From the NCBI GenBank assembly GCA_964496035.1, contig CAZBXI010000026.1, positions 1 through 21,070 on the forward strand: a stretch of 21,070 nt of DNA. Direction: 5' to 3'. Position numbers and translations under genes: made by a program. Position 1 is the first letter of the stretch. Each line of letters starts with the position of its first letter. This DNA comes from EX4484-217-1 sp964496035 (GTDB lineage Archaea; Thermoproteota; Thermoprotei_A; EX4484-217-1). The notes under the pieces were generated by a model. That model was not told the DNA's origin, searched no databases, and saw only the letters and a program-made list of their open reading frames with translations. This document shows positions 1 to 8,346 of this stretch, in pieces.

Positions 1-704
1 ACTTCAGAAACCACTTCAACACCTTCGGCATTATAGGGTTGCCTGAAGCTGCTGCAAACTTTATGCGTAATCCTAAACTATGGTTTGAATGCGACCGTAG
101 GGAAATAAACGAAGCAGTTTCAATAATGAAGAAAATGGTTAAAATGGTTAGAGAGAAAGCAATGGAGTACGAGGAAATAGATAATTACCTATACAATGTT
201 GAGGAAATTCCTGGAGAATCGACAAGTTATAGATTAGCTAAACTTGATCTAAAATACTTTAAGGAGGAAGTTGAGAAAGGAGAAATCCTTATACCAAGTG
301 ATGGTACAGCACCATTCTACAGCAACAGCATTATACCATACTACGCTAACGTATCAATACCTGATAGAGCAAGATGGGAAGGTGAAGTTCAGCAAGAATT
401 CACTGGAGGAGTTATGATGCACTTATTCCTGCAGGAAAGCCCCGATCCTAAAGCTTTAAAGAATCTTGTTAGAAGTATTGCTCTAAACACTAAAGTCGTC
501 TACTTTAGCATAACACCTACAATAGCTGTTTGTAGAAAATGCGGATGGAGAGCAATAGGATTATTTGAGAAATGCCCTAATTGTGGTCATGAAGTAGATC
601 TATGGAGCCGTATTGTCGGTTACTATAGACCGTTAAGAAGCTGGAATATCGGTAAAGTAGCTGAGTTTAAACTTAGAGTACAATACAGAGTGTCTGGAAG
701 CTAA
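1..704 (+). CDS. nrdD: Anaerobic (class III) ribonucleoside-triphosphate reductase, C-terminal part
   Basis: This is the 3' end of a gene that runs in from upstream; the frame is open from base 3, so a TTG at 39 is not a real start. Class III reductases make deoxynucleotides from ribonucleotides under anoxia using a glycyl radical. The visible part starts with the family-typical stretch HFNTFGIIGLPEAA. It carries a C-terminal zinc-ribbon-like pair of CxxC motifs (CRKC and CPNC, bases about 531-585). The glycyl radical loop RIVGYYRP follows, with the radical glycine codon at 618-620, then WNIGKVAEF. The stop is directly followed by the ATG of the activase gene (no spacer), so the two are co-transcribed and probably translationally coupled. 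The identity rests on the zinc ribbon plus glycyl loop order and on the neighbour. Confidence 0.93.
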   Translation, partial: FRNHFNTFGIIGLPEAAANFMRNPKLWFECDRREINEAVSIMKKMVKMVREKAMEYEEIDNYLYNVEEIPGESTSYRLAKLDLKYFKEEVEKGEILIPSDGTAPFYSNSIIPYYANVSIPDRARWEGEVQQEFTGGVMMHLFLQESPDPKALKNLVRSIALNTKVVYFSITPTIAVCRKCGWRAIGLFEKCPNCGHEVDLWSRIVGYYRPLRSWNIGKVAEFKLRVQYRVSGS

Positions 705-1517
705 ATGTCCCTGGAAAGTAAACTATTTTCTCAAATACCTGTAAGTGAAGAATATATTTACATTGCTGGATGGGAGGAAGTAAGCTTAGTCGACGTAATT
801 GACCATTCATCATTTACCCTATGGACTAGTTACTGTAACTTTAACTGTCCATGGTGTAGTAATTCCATATTAGCAAGAGGTCTGGAACGTAAGAAAATAC
901 ATGTAAAGGAAGTTATTGATGCTATAGAGAACGTCATGGGTTTTGTAGATTTCTTCCATGTTACAGGTGGAGAGCCTACTCTACAGTATAGACCTCTAGC
1001 TTATTTGTTAAAATATTCTAAAGAAAAATTAGGTTTAAGAACAAGCATAGCCACTAATGGTTCAAACCCCTATGTAATAAGCAAACTTACTAGCATGTTA
1101 GACCATGTAGCTTTAGACGTAAAAGCACCCCTAGATGATGTAGGGAAATACTCCAAGGTAATCGGCTTGCCAGAGAGTATAACTAAGCTTTTTATTCCGA
1201 GAATAGTTGAAAGTATAGAAGCTGCTATGAAAATACCCTTCTTAGAGCTTAGAACGACAATGGTCCCCGACCTTATCGATGTAGAAGATGTTAAGAAAAT
1301 AGCAACCGCCTTAAAGAGGTTTATCCCCAAAGCTAAAGGCCGAGTGGTTTTCGTTGTCCAACAATTTATACCTTATGAAAACATATTAGACGAGAAGTAT
1401 AGGAAAATGAAAAGAACAAAACCTGAAAAAGTTATTGAAGCAGCAGAAGCGGCAGCTAAAATACTGCCTATACAAGTCTATTATAGGACATTAGAATTTG
1501 GAACTAAGCAAGTATAA
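705..1517 (+). CDS. nrdG: Radical SAM activating enzyme of anaerobic ribonucleotide reductase
   Basis: The product is a 270-aa radical SAM protein. Its cluster motif is CNFNCPWC (Cys 44, 48 and 51, CX3CX2C), and a GGEPT SAM-binding motif lies at residues 88-92. The gene starts one base after the nrdD stop, which is strong context for the NrdG role. NrdG enzymes reductively cleave S-adenosylmethionine and abstract a hydrogen from the NrdD glycine to make the glycyl radical. The protein is longer than bacterial NrdG (about 155 aa); archaeal activases of this longer type are common. I infer the substrate from gene order, not from a residue that only NrdG has. No promoter is visible between the two genes. 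Confidence 0.88.
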   Translation: MSLESKLFSQIPVSEEYIYIAGWEEVSLVDVIDHSSFTLWTSYCNFNCPWCSNSILARGLERKKIHVKEVIDAIENVMGFVDFFHVTGGEPTLQYRPLAYLLKYSKEKLGLRTSIATNGSNPYVISKLTSMLDHVALDVKAPLDDVGKYSKVIGLPESITKLFIPRIVESIEAAMKIPFLELRTTMVPDLIDVEDVKKIATALKRFIPKAKGRVVFVVQQFIPYENILDEKYRKMKRTKPEKVIEAAEAAAKILPIQVYYRTLEFGTKQV

Positions 1518-1568
1518 TCGTTTTTAGATTAAATTCTCAAATACCATACCTAGGGAGGATATCTTCTA

Positions 1569-2090
1569 ATGTTCCACATATACACAGGTGCAGGTAAAGG
1601 TAAAACCACGGCAGCACTAGGGTTAACGCTAAGGGCTCTAGGTTGGAGGAAAAGAGTACTTTTCGTGCAATTTTTTAAAGGTATAGAAACCGGTGAGAAG
1701 ATAATGTTAGAGTATTTAGCTTCGCAGGGATTTCCTGTAAGCTTCATGCAGGCTGGCAGAAAATACTTTATACCTCTTGAAAAACCGAGGCATGAGGATG
1801 TTGAAGTTATTAGAAAGGGTTTCAATTTAGCTGTAAAGAAAGTAAGAATTTTAAAACCTGACATAGTTGTTTTCGATGAAATAAACTTAGCGCTAGCATA
1901 TAATATTTTAGACTTAAACTCAATAATGAAAGTAATTAGCGAACTCGAAAAAGCGAATGTAGAAATAATTTTTACAGGACGCTACGCACCTAAAGAACTC
2001 GTAGAGGTAGCGGACTTAGTTACTAACATGGTTAAAGTGAAACACTATTTTGACAAGGGGGTCAAAGCTAGGAGAGGAATAGAGTATTAA
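1569..2090 (+). CDS. cobO: Corrinoid adenosyltransferase (CobA/CobO/BtuR family)
   Basis: The product is a 173-aa P-loop enzyme that transfers adenosyl from ATP to cob(I)yrinic acid a,c-diamide or another cob(I)alamin, the last activation step to adenosylcobalamin. The P-loop GAGKGKTT is at residues 7-14. A Walker B-like VVFDEINLAL is near residue 100. The C-terminal block with TGRYAPKELVEVADLV and KHYFDKGVKARRGIE is the family signature. A GGGAGGAT ribosome binding site (1553-1559 region) sits about nine bases before the ATG. Length fits the family. It may be co-transcribed with nrdDG (51-bp spacer). Class III reductase itself does not use cobalamin, so the pairing may be only positional. 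Confidence 0.92.
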   Translation: MFHIYTGAGKGKTTAALGLTLRALGWRKRVLFVQFFKGIETGEKIMLEYLASQGFPVSFMQAGRKYFIPLEKPRHEDVEVIRKGFNLAVKKVRILKPDIVVFDEINLALAYNILDLNSIMKVISELEKANVEIIFTGRYAPKELVEVADLVTNMVKVKHYFDKGVKARRGIEY

Positions 2091-2160
2091 CTTCATTAAC
2101 GGCGAAAAAGATTAAAACCTCTAGTGCTTAGAAGCGTGAAGAGTATAGGAGGTCATTATA

Positions 2161-2856
2161 TTGGCTTTAGAAGTAGATAAGGAAACTAAGGAGGCGCTAA
2201 AGGAAGCACTAAAGGATATGGTAAATCCTGTTGAGTGTATGATTTTTGTAACTAAAGATCCCAGATGCGCATATTGTGAAGCAACTGTTCAGCTATGTAA
2301 ATTGTTAAGCGAGACATCTAATGGGAAAGTTGTAATCAAGGTCTTTTATGAGGAAAGAAGTGAGGATAGAAAAGTATTTGAAAAATTTAAGGTTACCAGA
2401 ACGCCTTCTCTAATACTTCATAACGGTTACATAAGGTATACGGGAATCCCGGCAGGAGAAGAGTTAAAGGGTTTAATAGAAACATTAATAAGGTTGTCAA
2501 CAGGAAACCCTGGGTTATCTTCAAGAACTATTGATGCGCTCAAAAACCAGTTAAAAGGTAAAGCGTATATCGAGGTCATAGTTACGCCAACATGCCCATA
2601 CTGCCCTTATGCTGCTTTAGAAGCAAATATGTTCGCTTTTGCAGGCGAAGGTAAAATCATATCTGACATAGTAGAAGCTGTAGAAAACCCTGACATAGCA
2701 GACTATTATGGTGTGACAATGGTTCCTGTAGTCGTTATTAACGGAAATGTAGAGTTTATTGGGGTTCCAAGAGAGGACATGTTATTAAAGGCTATATTTA
2801 AGCATCAGAAAGAACAATTGGAAATACCGTTCCGTAGGGAGCTACACTTCAGCTAG
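2161..2856 (+). CDS. pdo: Protein disulfide oxidoreductase (PDO), double thioredoxin fold
   Basis: The 231-aa protein consists of two tandem thioredoxin-like units, each with a redox pair: CAYC (Cys 36/39) in the N-terminal unit and CPYC (Cys 145/148) in the C-terminal one. PDOs with this layout are typical of hyperthermophilic archaea, where they catalyse disulfide formation and reduction in cytosolic proteins. In described family members the C-terminal CPYC site is the main active site. Cis-proline contexts (RTPSLIL and TMVPVVVI) follow each pair as expected. The start is TTG, fixed by an AGGAGGT site at 2147-2153 seven bases upstream. An A-rich TATA-like stretch at about 2105-2118 could drive it. 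The last 15 bases overlap the convergent PfkB gene. Confidence 0.92.
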   Translation: MALEVDKETKEALKEALKDMVNPVECMIFVTKDPRCAYCEATVQLCKLLSETSNGKVVIKVFYEERSEDRKVFEKFKVTRTPSLILHNGYIRYTGIPAGEELKGLIETLIRLSTGNPGLSSRTIDALKNQLKGKAYIEVIVTPTCPYCPYAALEANMFAFAGEGKIISDIVEAVENPDIADYYGVTMVPVVVINGNVEFIGVPREDMLLKAIFKHQKEQLEIPFRRELHFS

Positions 2857-3717
2857 CTCTTTAAATTCTTTAAGTTTTCTCCAAAACCTATCTTTATCGA
2901 TTTCCACTGGTCCGAGGGTTTCTACAGATAAACATGCTGCAACAATGCTGTAAGATAAAGCCTTTATGGGGTCTGATGTTTGAGTGTAGATATACGATAG
3001 TACTGCCGTGAATACATCACCTGCTCCCGTAGGTGAAACAACTTTAACTTTACGATATGTAGGGAGTTCTCCGTAACCTTCGTGGGTAGCGTAGTATACT
3101 TTATTGCTTGAAGTAACTATAGCGAATTCCACACCTTTACTAATGAAATCCCTTAGTTTCTCCTTAATACTAGTAGGGCTTAGCGTTTTAAATTCATCAA
3201 TAGACATGCGTAGGATGTCTGTTCTTCTAATGATGTAGTCGAATTCATTAAAAACATCTAGATATATCTCGTTATTTGGCTTTAGCCTTCTAAAGAGCCC
3301 TTGAGGATCAAGTATAACAAATCCTGTCTTGTAAGCTTTATTTATGTATTCAAGCTTAACTTCTTTGAAAACAGGTGAAAATAAGAATACATCGTCTATG
3401 CTTAAATCAATATCGTTTAAATCTCCAGAATACGATAGTAAGAACATTTTTCTAGGTTCGATATCAACTATTTTAAATCTCGTAGTAACTTCTCTTTCAA
3501 TGGTAAACATTTCAGCAGCTTTCTCTAATCTTCGCCTGTACTTCTCCGGAAAATCTCTTCCTAAGCTACTGTAAAATTTTACTTTGATGTTGAATAGGCT
3601 GTTAAGTGCTACTGAAGCGTACGAAGGGGGGCCTCCAAGGATTTCTCTGTATGTTCTACCATTCCTTAAAATGAAGTCATCGAGTGTAACATTACCTAGT
3701 ATGATCAACAATATCAC
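2842..3717 (-). CDS. PfkB-family carbohydrate/nucleoside kinase
   Basis: This is a ribokinase-fold kinase of up to 291 aa that phosphorylates a sugar or nucleoside with ATP. The N-terminal PfkB signature is reduced to LGGPPSYASVAL (Gly-Gly at 28-29). The C-terminal signature SPTGAGDVFTAVL is intact, with GAGD at 231-234 and Asp234 as the catalytic base. The substrate cannot be told from sequence. The longest start is GTG at 3717, but a GGTGAT anti-16S-like site overlaps it (about 3719-3714). A TTG at 3708 a few bases downstream gives equally good spacing and would start the protein Met-Ile-Ile-Leu-Gly-Asn. The gene is monocistronic and converges on pdo with a 15-bp overlap. A structured stretch lies upstream in its possible leader (3750-3850). 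Confidence 0.85.
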   Translation of the reverse strand: MILLIILGNVTLDDFILRNGRTYREILGGPPSYASVALNSLFNIKVKFYSSLGRDFPEKYRRRLEKAAEMFTIEREVTTRFKIVDIEPRKMFLLSYSGDLNDIDLSIDDVFLFSPVFKEVKLEYINKAYKTGFVILDPQGLFRRLKPNNEIYLDVFNEFDYIIRRTDILRMSIDEFKTLSPTSIKEKLRDFISKGVEFAIVTSSNKVYYATHEGYGELPTYRKVKVVSPTGAGDVFTAVLSYIYTQTSDPIKALSYSIVAACLSVETLGPVEIDKDRFWRKLKEFKELAEV

Positions 3718-3750
3718 CTATGAACAGTTTTGGTAATGATATAAGACTGT

Positions 3751-3850
3751 GTGAGCCTCGGAAGGGTAAGTTTACCTCACTCCCTTTACGGTCCGGGAGT
3801 AATTCCTCATCGGCCAGCTAATACCAAGTATTCTCTCGTACAGCAAGCTA
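3751..3850. other. Unassigned structured intergenic element (possible leader or small RNA)
   Basis: The gap between the PfkB kinase start (3717) and the HTH gene (3939) holds a run of complementary segments. ACTCCC 3779-3784 pairs with GGGAGT 3795-3800, GGAA 3760-3763 pairs with TTCC 3803-3806 around it, GGTAA 3765-3769 faces TTACC 3772-3776, and AATAC/GTATT pair at 3820-3832. Together they form a plausible three-way junction next to a small hairpin. It is locally more GC-rich than its flanks. On the minus strand an AATTATATTTG box lies about 25-30 bases before it, so it could be the structured 5' leader of the kinase gene or a free small RNA. I do not recognise a tRNA, SRP, RNase P or known riboswitch. 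Strand and function are open. Confidence 0.3.
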
Positions 3851-3938
3851 TTAACCTTTAGCTACCTGGACAAATATAATTAGTGTTCTCGCATTTAGTG
3901 TATAGTGTACTGAAAACTCGAATCCGCGGTGTAAATAT

Positions 3939-4271
3939 TTGGGGCTTACACTTCCCTGTGAGGTATTAGTTAAGAAAGTAATGCCATCCATTAGAGCTCT
4001 TCTAGCTGAAATCCTAGTAAAAGAATATGGTCTTACTCTATACGAAACAGCTAAAATATTGGGCTTAACTCCAGCAGCTATTTCAAACTACATTTTGAAG
4101 AAAAGAGGTAAATTAGCATATAAGGAAATTGTTGAGAACAAGAAAGCTTTCCAAGCATTACATTTACTCGCTGATAAACTTGCCTCAGGAACCTATAGTA
4201 GCGAAGAATGTTCTAGAATACTATGTCGGCTATGTAAATCGCTAGGCTTATGTAGGTCTTATGGGCAGTAA
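3939..4271 (+). CDS. Predicted HTH transcriptional regulator with C-terminal Cys cluster (COG2522-like)
   Basis: The product is a small 110-aa regulator. An XRE-like helix-turn-helix occupies about residues 30-55 (YGLTLYETAKILGLTPAAIS). The N-terminal block LPCEVLVKKVMPSIRALLAE is typical of the COG2522 group of archaeal predicted regulators. The C-terminus has four cysteines (91, 96, 99 and 105, C-x4-C-x2-C-x5-C), plus Cys7 near the N-terminus, suggesting a metal or Fe-S site. The start is TTG, with GGTG at 3929-3932 six bases upstream. It overlaps the first codons of thiI by 11 bases, so the two are coupled; a role in sulfur or thiamine regulation is inference from position only. Confidence 0.78.
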   Translation: MGLTLPCEVLVKKVMPSIRALLAEILVKEYGLTLYETAKILGLTPAAISNYILKKRGKLAYKEIVENKKAFQALHLLADKLASGTYSSEECSRILCRLCKSLGLCRSYGQ

Positions 4272-5475
4272 TGTGGTTGATATGGAATACAATGTTGTCT
4301 TAGTTAGATACGGCGAAATAACGTTAAAAAGCCCCTATGTTAGAGAGTTAATGGAAAAAACATTAGTCAATAGCATAGCTTATAAGCTTAAGAGACATAG
4401 TATTGACTTTTTAGAAATAAGGAAAATACCTGGACGAATATTCGTACGCTTAGATTCAGCCGAGGAAACTGTAAGAGCATCAGAAATAGTTTCTAAAGTT
4501 TTTGGTGTTGTTTCGACAAGTCCTAGCATTGAGATAAACAATGATCTATCAGAACTAAGGAAAAATGTTGTAGCATATTCATCCAAGATCTTAAGGGAAG
4601 GAGAAACTTTCGCTATTAGAGTAAGAAGGGTGAAAAAGTATCCTATAACAAGTAAGGAGCTTGAAAAAATTTTAGGTGCCGATGTGCTTAATGCGTTGAA
4701 GTATTTAAAACTTAAAGTAAACCTAACGGCACCATCCAAGACAATATATGTTGAAGTTAGATCAAGGAAAGCATACATATACCATGAAATAGTGAAAGGT
4801 GTTGGAGGTCTACCTTATGGAGTAGAAGGTAAAGCTGTAGCACTTATATCAGGAGGAATTGATTCTCCCGTAGCTGCTTGGTTAATTATGAAACGCGGCG
4901 TGAAAATAATTCCCCTATTCTTTAACCTAGGCAAATACACGACGCCGAAGGCAAGAAGTAAGGCGTTAAATGTTATCAGGAAAATTAGAGATTGGGCACC
5001 TGAAGCTGAATTCTACTTCTACGAAATACCTTTCGAAAAAGCTCTAGAAAACATAGTTGAAAAAATTCCAGTACAATATACTTGCATCTTCTGTAAAACG
5101 ATAATGTTCAAGGTAGCTGAACGTGTAGCTAGCATTGAAAATGCTAAAGCAATAGTTACAGGTGAAAGTTTAGGGCAAGTAGCTTCCCAAACATTAGACA
5201 ACATCTATGTTATAAGCAGGGATTTAAGAATACCAGTTCTAAGGCCGTTAATAGGGTTTGACAAGGAGGAAATAGTTTCGCTAGCTAAAAACATCGGCAC
5301 GTATGATGTTTCAGCTAGGAGTATTGTTGAGTGTAAAGCATCACCAAGTTTCAGAGGCTCGTATGCTGTAGCACATGCTAAACTAGAAATCATTAAGAAG
5401 TACTGGGTAGGGCATAGGTTGGATAAAGTTGTAGATGAAATTACTAAGCTTAGAATAAAAATAAACTTACCTTAG
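4261..5475 (+). CDS. thiI: ThiI: tRNA 4-thiouridine synthase / thiamine thiazole sulfurtransferase
   Basis: The 404-aa protein has an N-terminal ferredoxin-like segment, a THUMP RNA-binding domain (about residues 60-170) and a PP-loop adenylation domain with SGGIDSP at 197-203. ThiI adenylates U8 of tRNA and thiolates it, and in many organisms also feeds sulfur to thiazole synthesis. It lacks the C-terminal rhodanese domain of E. coli ThiI, as usual in archaea. It has CIFC (Cys 275/278) and Cys358 in the PP-loop domain, positions where archaeal ThiI proteins are reported to hold an Fe-S cluster. The start is ATG 4261 inside the upstream regulator; Met at 4282 (MEYNVVLVRYGE) is an equally reasonable start. 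Its stop runs 9 bp into the convergent orphan gene. Confidence 0.93.
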   Translation: MGSNVVDMEYNVVLVRYGEITLKSPYVRELMEKTLVNSIAYKLKRHSIDFLEIRKIPGRIFVRLDSAEETVRASEIVSKVFGVVSTSPSIEINNDLSELRKNVVAYSSKILREGETFAIRVRRVKKYPITSKELEKILGADVLNALKYLKLKVNLTAPSKTIYVEVRSRKAYIYHEIVKGVGGLPYGVEGKAVALISGGIDSPVAAWLIMKRGVKIIPLFFNLGKYTTPKARSKALNVIRKIRDWAPEAEFYFYEIPFEKALENIVEKIPVQYTCIFCKTIMFKVAERVASIENAKAIVTGESLGQVASQTLDNIYVISRDLRIPVLRPLIGFDKEEIVSLAKNIGTYDVSARSIVECKASPSFRGSYAVAHAKLEIIKKYWVGHRLDKVVDEITKLRIKINLP

Positions 5476-6795
5476 TATAATAATAGGTGAAATTCTTATC
5501 TTCAACTTGGCGTACTCGTTAGCTGTTAATGGTAGATATATTATGTTGTAATCGTAGGATATGTCATCTAATATTCTTTCAGAGAGAATACTGACCTTAT
5601 ATGCGTTCTCTATTTTCCATGGAATTCTTATCCTCGAAAGTATAGGTTTTGTTGATAAGTTGAATAGCTCGAGGGTAATAATGTTATTTCTCACTCTAAT
5701 ACCTAAGGGAATAACATGTTTAGGGACTAATTCTATTAGTGTAATGCTCTTCTTTAGTCCCATTTTCACCTTCTTTAACGTTACCATGGATTGTATGCAT
5801 GAACTTCCTACTCCACCTTCCTCCCATGATCCTCTATGAATTTTAACGGTTAAACCTCTACCTTCACTAAATAGTATTTTACATCCCCTAATCTTAGCAT
5901 GAACTTTTCCTTTAGTGCAAACACCTATTCCATGATCTAAAGAGGCATAGTCAAACCATAGAGGCCCATAAACGTCAAAATCTTCATTATAACCTATTTT
6001 TTCTTCCAAAACTGTGAATAGAGTAAACCATGTTAGTAATCCTCCCTCATGATCCGTTTCTACTTGAAACCCATCACATAGCATGTAAAGCTCCATAGAG
6101 GGTGTTAGTAGTACGTGGTTTTTGCTATTACTTAATTTTATGAGAACATATCCTCTATTCTCATTCCCAAGTACCTTTCTTATACTTCCTCTTATATGGA
6201 AAATCCATTCATACCCTTTGTAGCTAATATGAATTTCATGCACATTCCTGATGCTTATAGAGAAACTACTACCGCTGATGTTATTTCCTAATATTGTTTT
6301 TAAAGGCACTTTTTCAACATTACTTTTCAGAGAATGTACTCCTAAAGGAGGCATGTAGAAGACTTTGATGTATCTTCCCATTACTACGTATTTACTATGT
6401 CTCCATGGGATAAATGATACAAGAGACTCTCCTTCCTCCTTTAACGAGTATCTTCTAACTATTGTTTTCAAAGCCTTCACAACATCTCTCATATAGCTCT
6501 CTATTTCGTTTTCATACATTGCCCTATTGAAGCTAAGTTTCCTTATTGAAGGGTAGTAACTTATTTCCTTTATTATTCCCTCTTGTTCCCTTGATAGAGG
6601 CGATATTTTTACCTTTATTCCATTTACATTTACGACATAGTTTCTTTCTAACTTAGGTACATATATTTGAGAACATTCCGTACCCAATGCCTTTAATAGG
6701 CCACGGAAACCTAAATATTCGATACTAGGTAAGGTACATGATGCCTTTCTGCATATATGGGAAATAAGTGCTTTACCTATTGCTGCGGTAAGCAT
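5467..6795 (-). CDS. Hypothetical protein, 442 aa, possible glycosidase-type beta-sandwich
   Basis: I do not recognise this family with confidence. The protein has no signal peptide, no membrane segment and no obvious nucleotide-binding or metal motif. It is rich in beta-type alternating hydrophobic stretches throughout. The region about residues 255-320 (GGLLTWFTLF, then FDYASLDHGIGVCTKG) and the C-terminus, ending in a run like NIIYLPLTANEYAKLKIRI, vaguely resemble the C-terminal beta-sandwich of GH38-type alpha-mannosidases. No GH38 catalytic domain precedes it. The ATG at 6795 has a TATA-like CTTTAAAG about 35 bases upstream (6826-6836). It overlaps the thiI end by 9 bp, tail to tail. The neighbouring minus-strand gene upstream is a PMT-like glycosyltransferase, 342 bp away, which weakly supports a glycan link. 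Confidence 0.7.
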   Translation of the reverse strand: MLTAAIGKALISHICRKASCTLPSIEYLGFRGLLKALGTECSQIYVPKLERNYVVNVNGIKVKISPLSREQEGIIKEISYYPSIRKLSFNRAMYENEIESYMRDVVKALKTIVRRYSLKEEGESLVSFIPWRHSKYVVMGRYIKVFYMPPLGVHSLKSNVEKVPLKTILGNNISGSSFSISIRNVHEIHISYKGYEWIFHIRGSIRKVLGNENRGYVLIKLSNSKNHVLLTPSMELYMLCDGFQVETDHEGGLLTWFTLFTVLEEKIGYNEDFDVYGPLWFDYASLDHGIGVCTKGKVHAKIRGCKILFSEGRGLTVKIHRGSWEEGGVGSSCIQSMVTLKKVKMGLKKSITLIELVPKHVIPLGIRVRNNIITLELFNLSTKPILSRIRIPWKIENAYKVSILSERILDDISYDYNIIYLPLTANEYAKLKIRISPIIILR

Positions 6796-7137
6796 CTTAA
6801 TATTGACACCATCTATGAATTAAGCTTTAAAGTATTTAGACTTTAACTAGATAAACTTTGCAAAAAATAGTTCGACTATTATTGTAAATAATTTTTCGAC
6901 GTATGTTAGAAAAGGTTATTAGGTAGAAATATCAGATATAATCATGGCAGAGCGGTAGAGGGAAGGATCAAGATATAAAATACTGTTAAGCTTTAGATAA
7001 TGTAATTAGCATTAACGCTTACACAGTAACAATAAAATCTTTACATAGACGTTGCTAACCTTTTTTCGAAGAACGTAGTAAGTGTTTAAAGTACGTGAAT
7101 ACCTTAAGATAACTGAGTGAATACTGATTTCCAGATG
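6796..7137. other. AT-rich intergenic region, no gene seen
   Basis: These 342 bases lie between the stop of the glycosyltransferase gene and the start of the 442-aa orphan, both on the minus strand. The left edge holds the likely promoter of the orphan. The rest is AT-rich with stops in all frames. A short direct repeat GTGAATAC occurs twice near 7096-7125. I see no tRNA, no C/D box pair and no convincing small ORF. Confidence 0.6.
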
Positions 7138-8346
7138 CTACAGTATATTTAACGGTCCCCCTCTACCGCGATGAAGCCTCTCTTTAATTTTATTTTTTAA
7201 CATAGTAACTTTATTTTCTATAGTGTCAGCTACTGGAAATATTAGCGACATTATTCCTATGCCTAAAGCAGGTTCATATGTTGCTGCATAAAATATGAAC
7301 TGCGTTGTACTTCCTAGGAAATATATTAGCGTAAAACCTAGGAATACGCTTAAGAACCAATAGTAAGGGTATAGGTATTTCTCCCTAATCTTAGCTTTAA
7401 ATATTAGAGCTAGTATTGGCAATATGAGAAATAATGCTATCATATATGTGTTAGAATGTGCTGCATAGCCTCCGTAAATAGGCCATATTTTTTCATTATA
7501 GAGCCAGCCCCATGGAGGCGCTGAATACCCGTGACCACCTTTGCTTGAAAGATGCCATTTTAGAGCAAATAGGTGTTCGTTAATTACTCTGACTACTCCC
7601 TCCTCTATACTACCTGTTTTTGAAGCAAAATACAGTACAAGGGGTAGCCATGTTGTACAGTAAACTATAGCAACAAGGATTAATCCTAGGATTAGCTTCT
7701 TTAAACTACATTTTTCTTTAAAGGAAATATACGTAAACGCTGGTAATGCAAACAATGCTGAATATTTTGTTGCAAGAGCTAATCCAAATACTATATATGT
7801 GGAAAGATATTTTCTATAAAGTATAAGTGTGAAGGCGAGCGTTAGGAAAAATGCTAAATATATTTCCAACATAGCTATGAAGCTTAACGGCTTAAGTATA
7901 GGATCAAAGGTTGCTATCGCCGAAGCTAAGATAGCAGAATATGAGCTACCAGTTATTTTTAATGTGGAAAGATAAACGAGAATAACTATTGCTGCCCTCA
8001 TTATGAGACCAGGTATTCTCCATGCTAAAGAATTATCTCCAAGAACTAACATGGATAGAAACATTATGTACTTTGCTAATGGTGGATGTTCTAGGTTTAA
8101 ATTGCCTTTAGGATTAGGTATGTTAGGATAGGGTTTCTCGATGACATTTACTCCGAAGATGTATAGCCCAATGTTTTTTGCTGCTGAAACATAGTATACT
8201 TCATCACTAACGTAGTCGTCACATGACGTAATAATATAGTAGCCGTTCACTAAAATATATGTTACAAAAGCTGTTAATACTAAGATCGTTAATAAGCCCT
8301 GCTTATTTTCTATAAACGATTTTGCCTTCGATAATAGTTGCCTCAA
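7138..8346 (-). CDS. GT39/PMT-like membrane glycosyltransferase
   Basis: The product is a 402-aa polytopic membrane protein with roughly nine to eleven hydrophobic segments, the first at about residues 18-40. It has the PMT/ArnT-type (GT-C) hallmarks. An Asp-Glu pair sits in the first outer loop (SDEVYYVSAA, Asp48-Glu49), and NLEHPPLAKYIMF follows at 83-96. Such enzymes move a sugar from a polyprenyl-phosphate donor to protein or lipid on the outer membrane face. Donor and acceptor cannot be told. At 402 aa it is short for the family. The start is TTG at 8346, supported by AGAGGAT about eight bases upstream. No ATG or GTG exists before the first membrane helix, so the start overlaps the amidohydrolase gene by 44 bp. 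The two form an operon. Confidence 0.85.
   Translation of the reverse strand: MRQLLSKAKSFIENKQGLLTILVLTAFVTYILVNGYYIITSCDDYVSDEVYYVSAAKNIGLYIFGVNVIEKPYPNIPNPKGNLNLEHPPLAKYIMFLSMLVLGDNSLAWRIPGLIMRAAIVILVYLSTLKITGSSYSAILASAIATFDPILKPLSFIAMLEIYLAFFLTLAFTLILYRKYLSTYIVFGLALATKYSALFALPAFTYISFKEKCSLKKLILGLILVAIVYCTTWLPLVLYFASKTGSIEEGVVRVINEHLFALKWHLSSKGGHGYSAPPWGWLYNEKIWPIYGGYAAHSNTYMIALFLILPILALIFKAKIREKYLYPYYWFLSVFLGFTLIYFLGSTTQFIFYAATYEPALGIGIMSLIFPVADTIENKVTMLKNKIKERLHRGRGGPLNIL

Noticed and set aside
39..41. TTG start for the first gene
   Set aside because: The family-typical sequence HFNTFGIIG is already encoded upstream of it, so the gene is truncated by the window edge.
3751..3850. C/D box sRNA on the minus strand (CGATGAG and CCGAG as boxes)
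   Set aside because: The boxes deviate too far from RTGATGA and CTGA, and the putative guides are tied up in strong hairpins.
4380..4778. Antisense open frame within thiI
   Set aside because: It is a shadow of the thiI frame with no ribosome binding site and no recognisable protein; the same applies to other antisense frames inside real genes.
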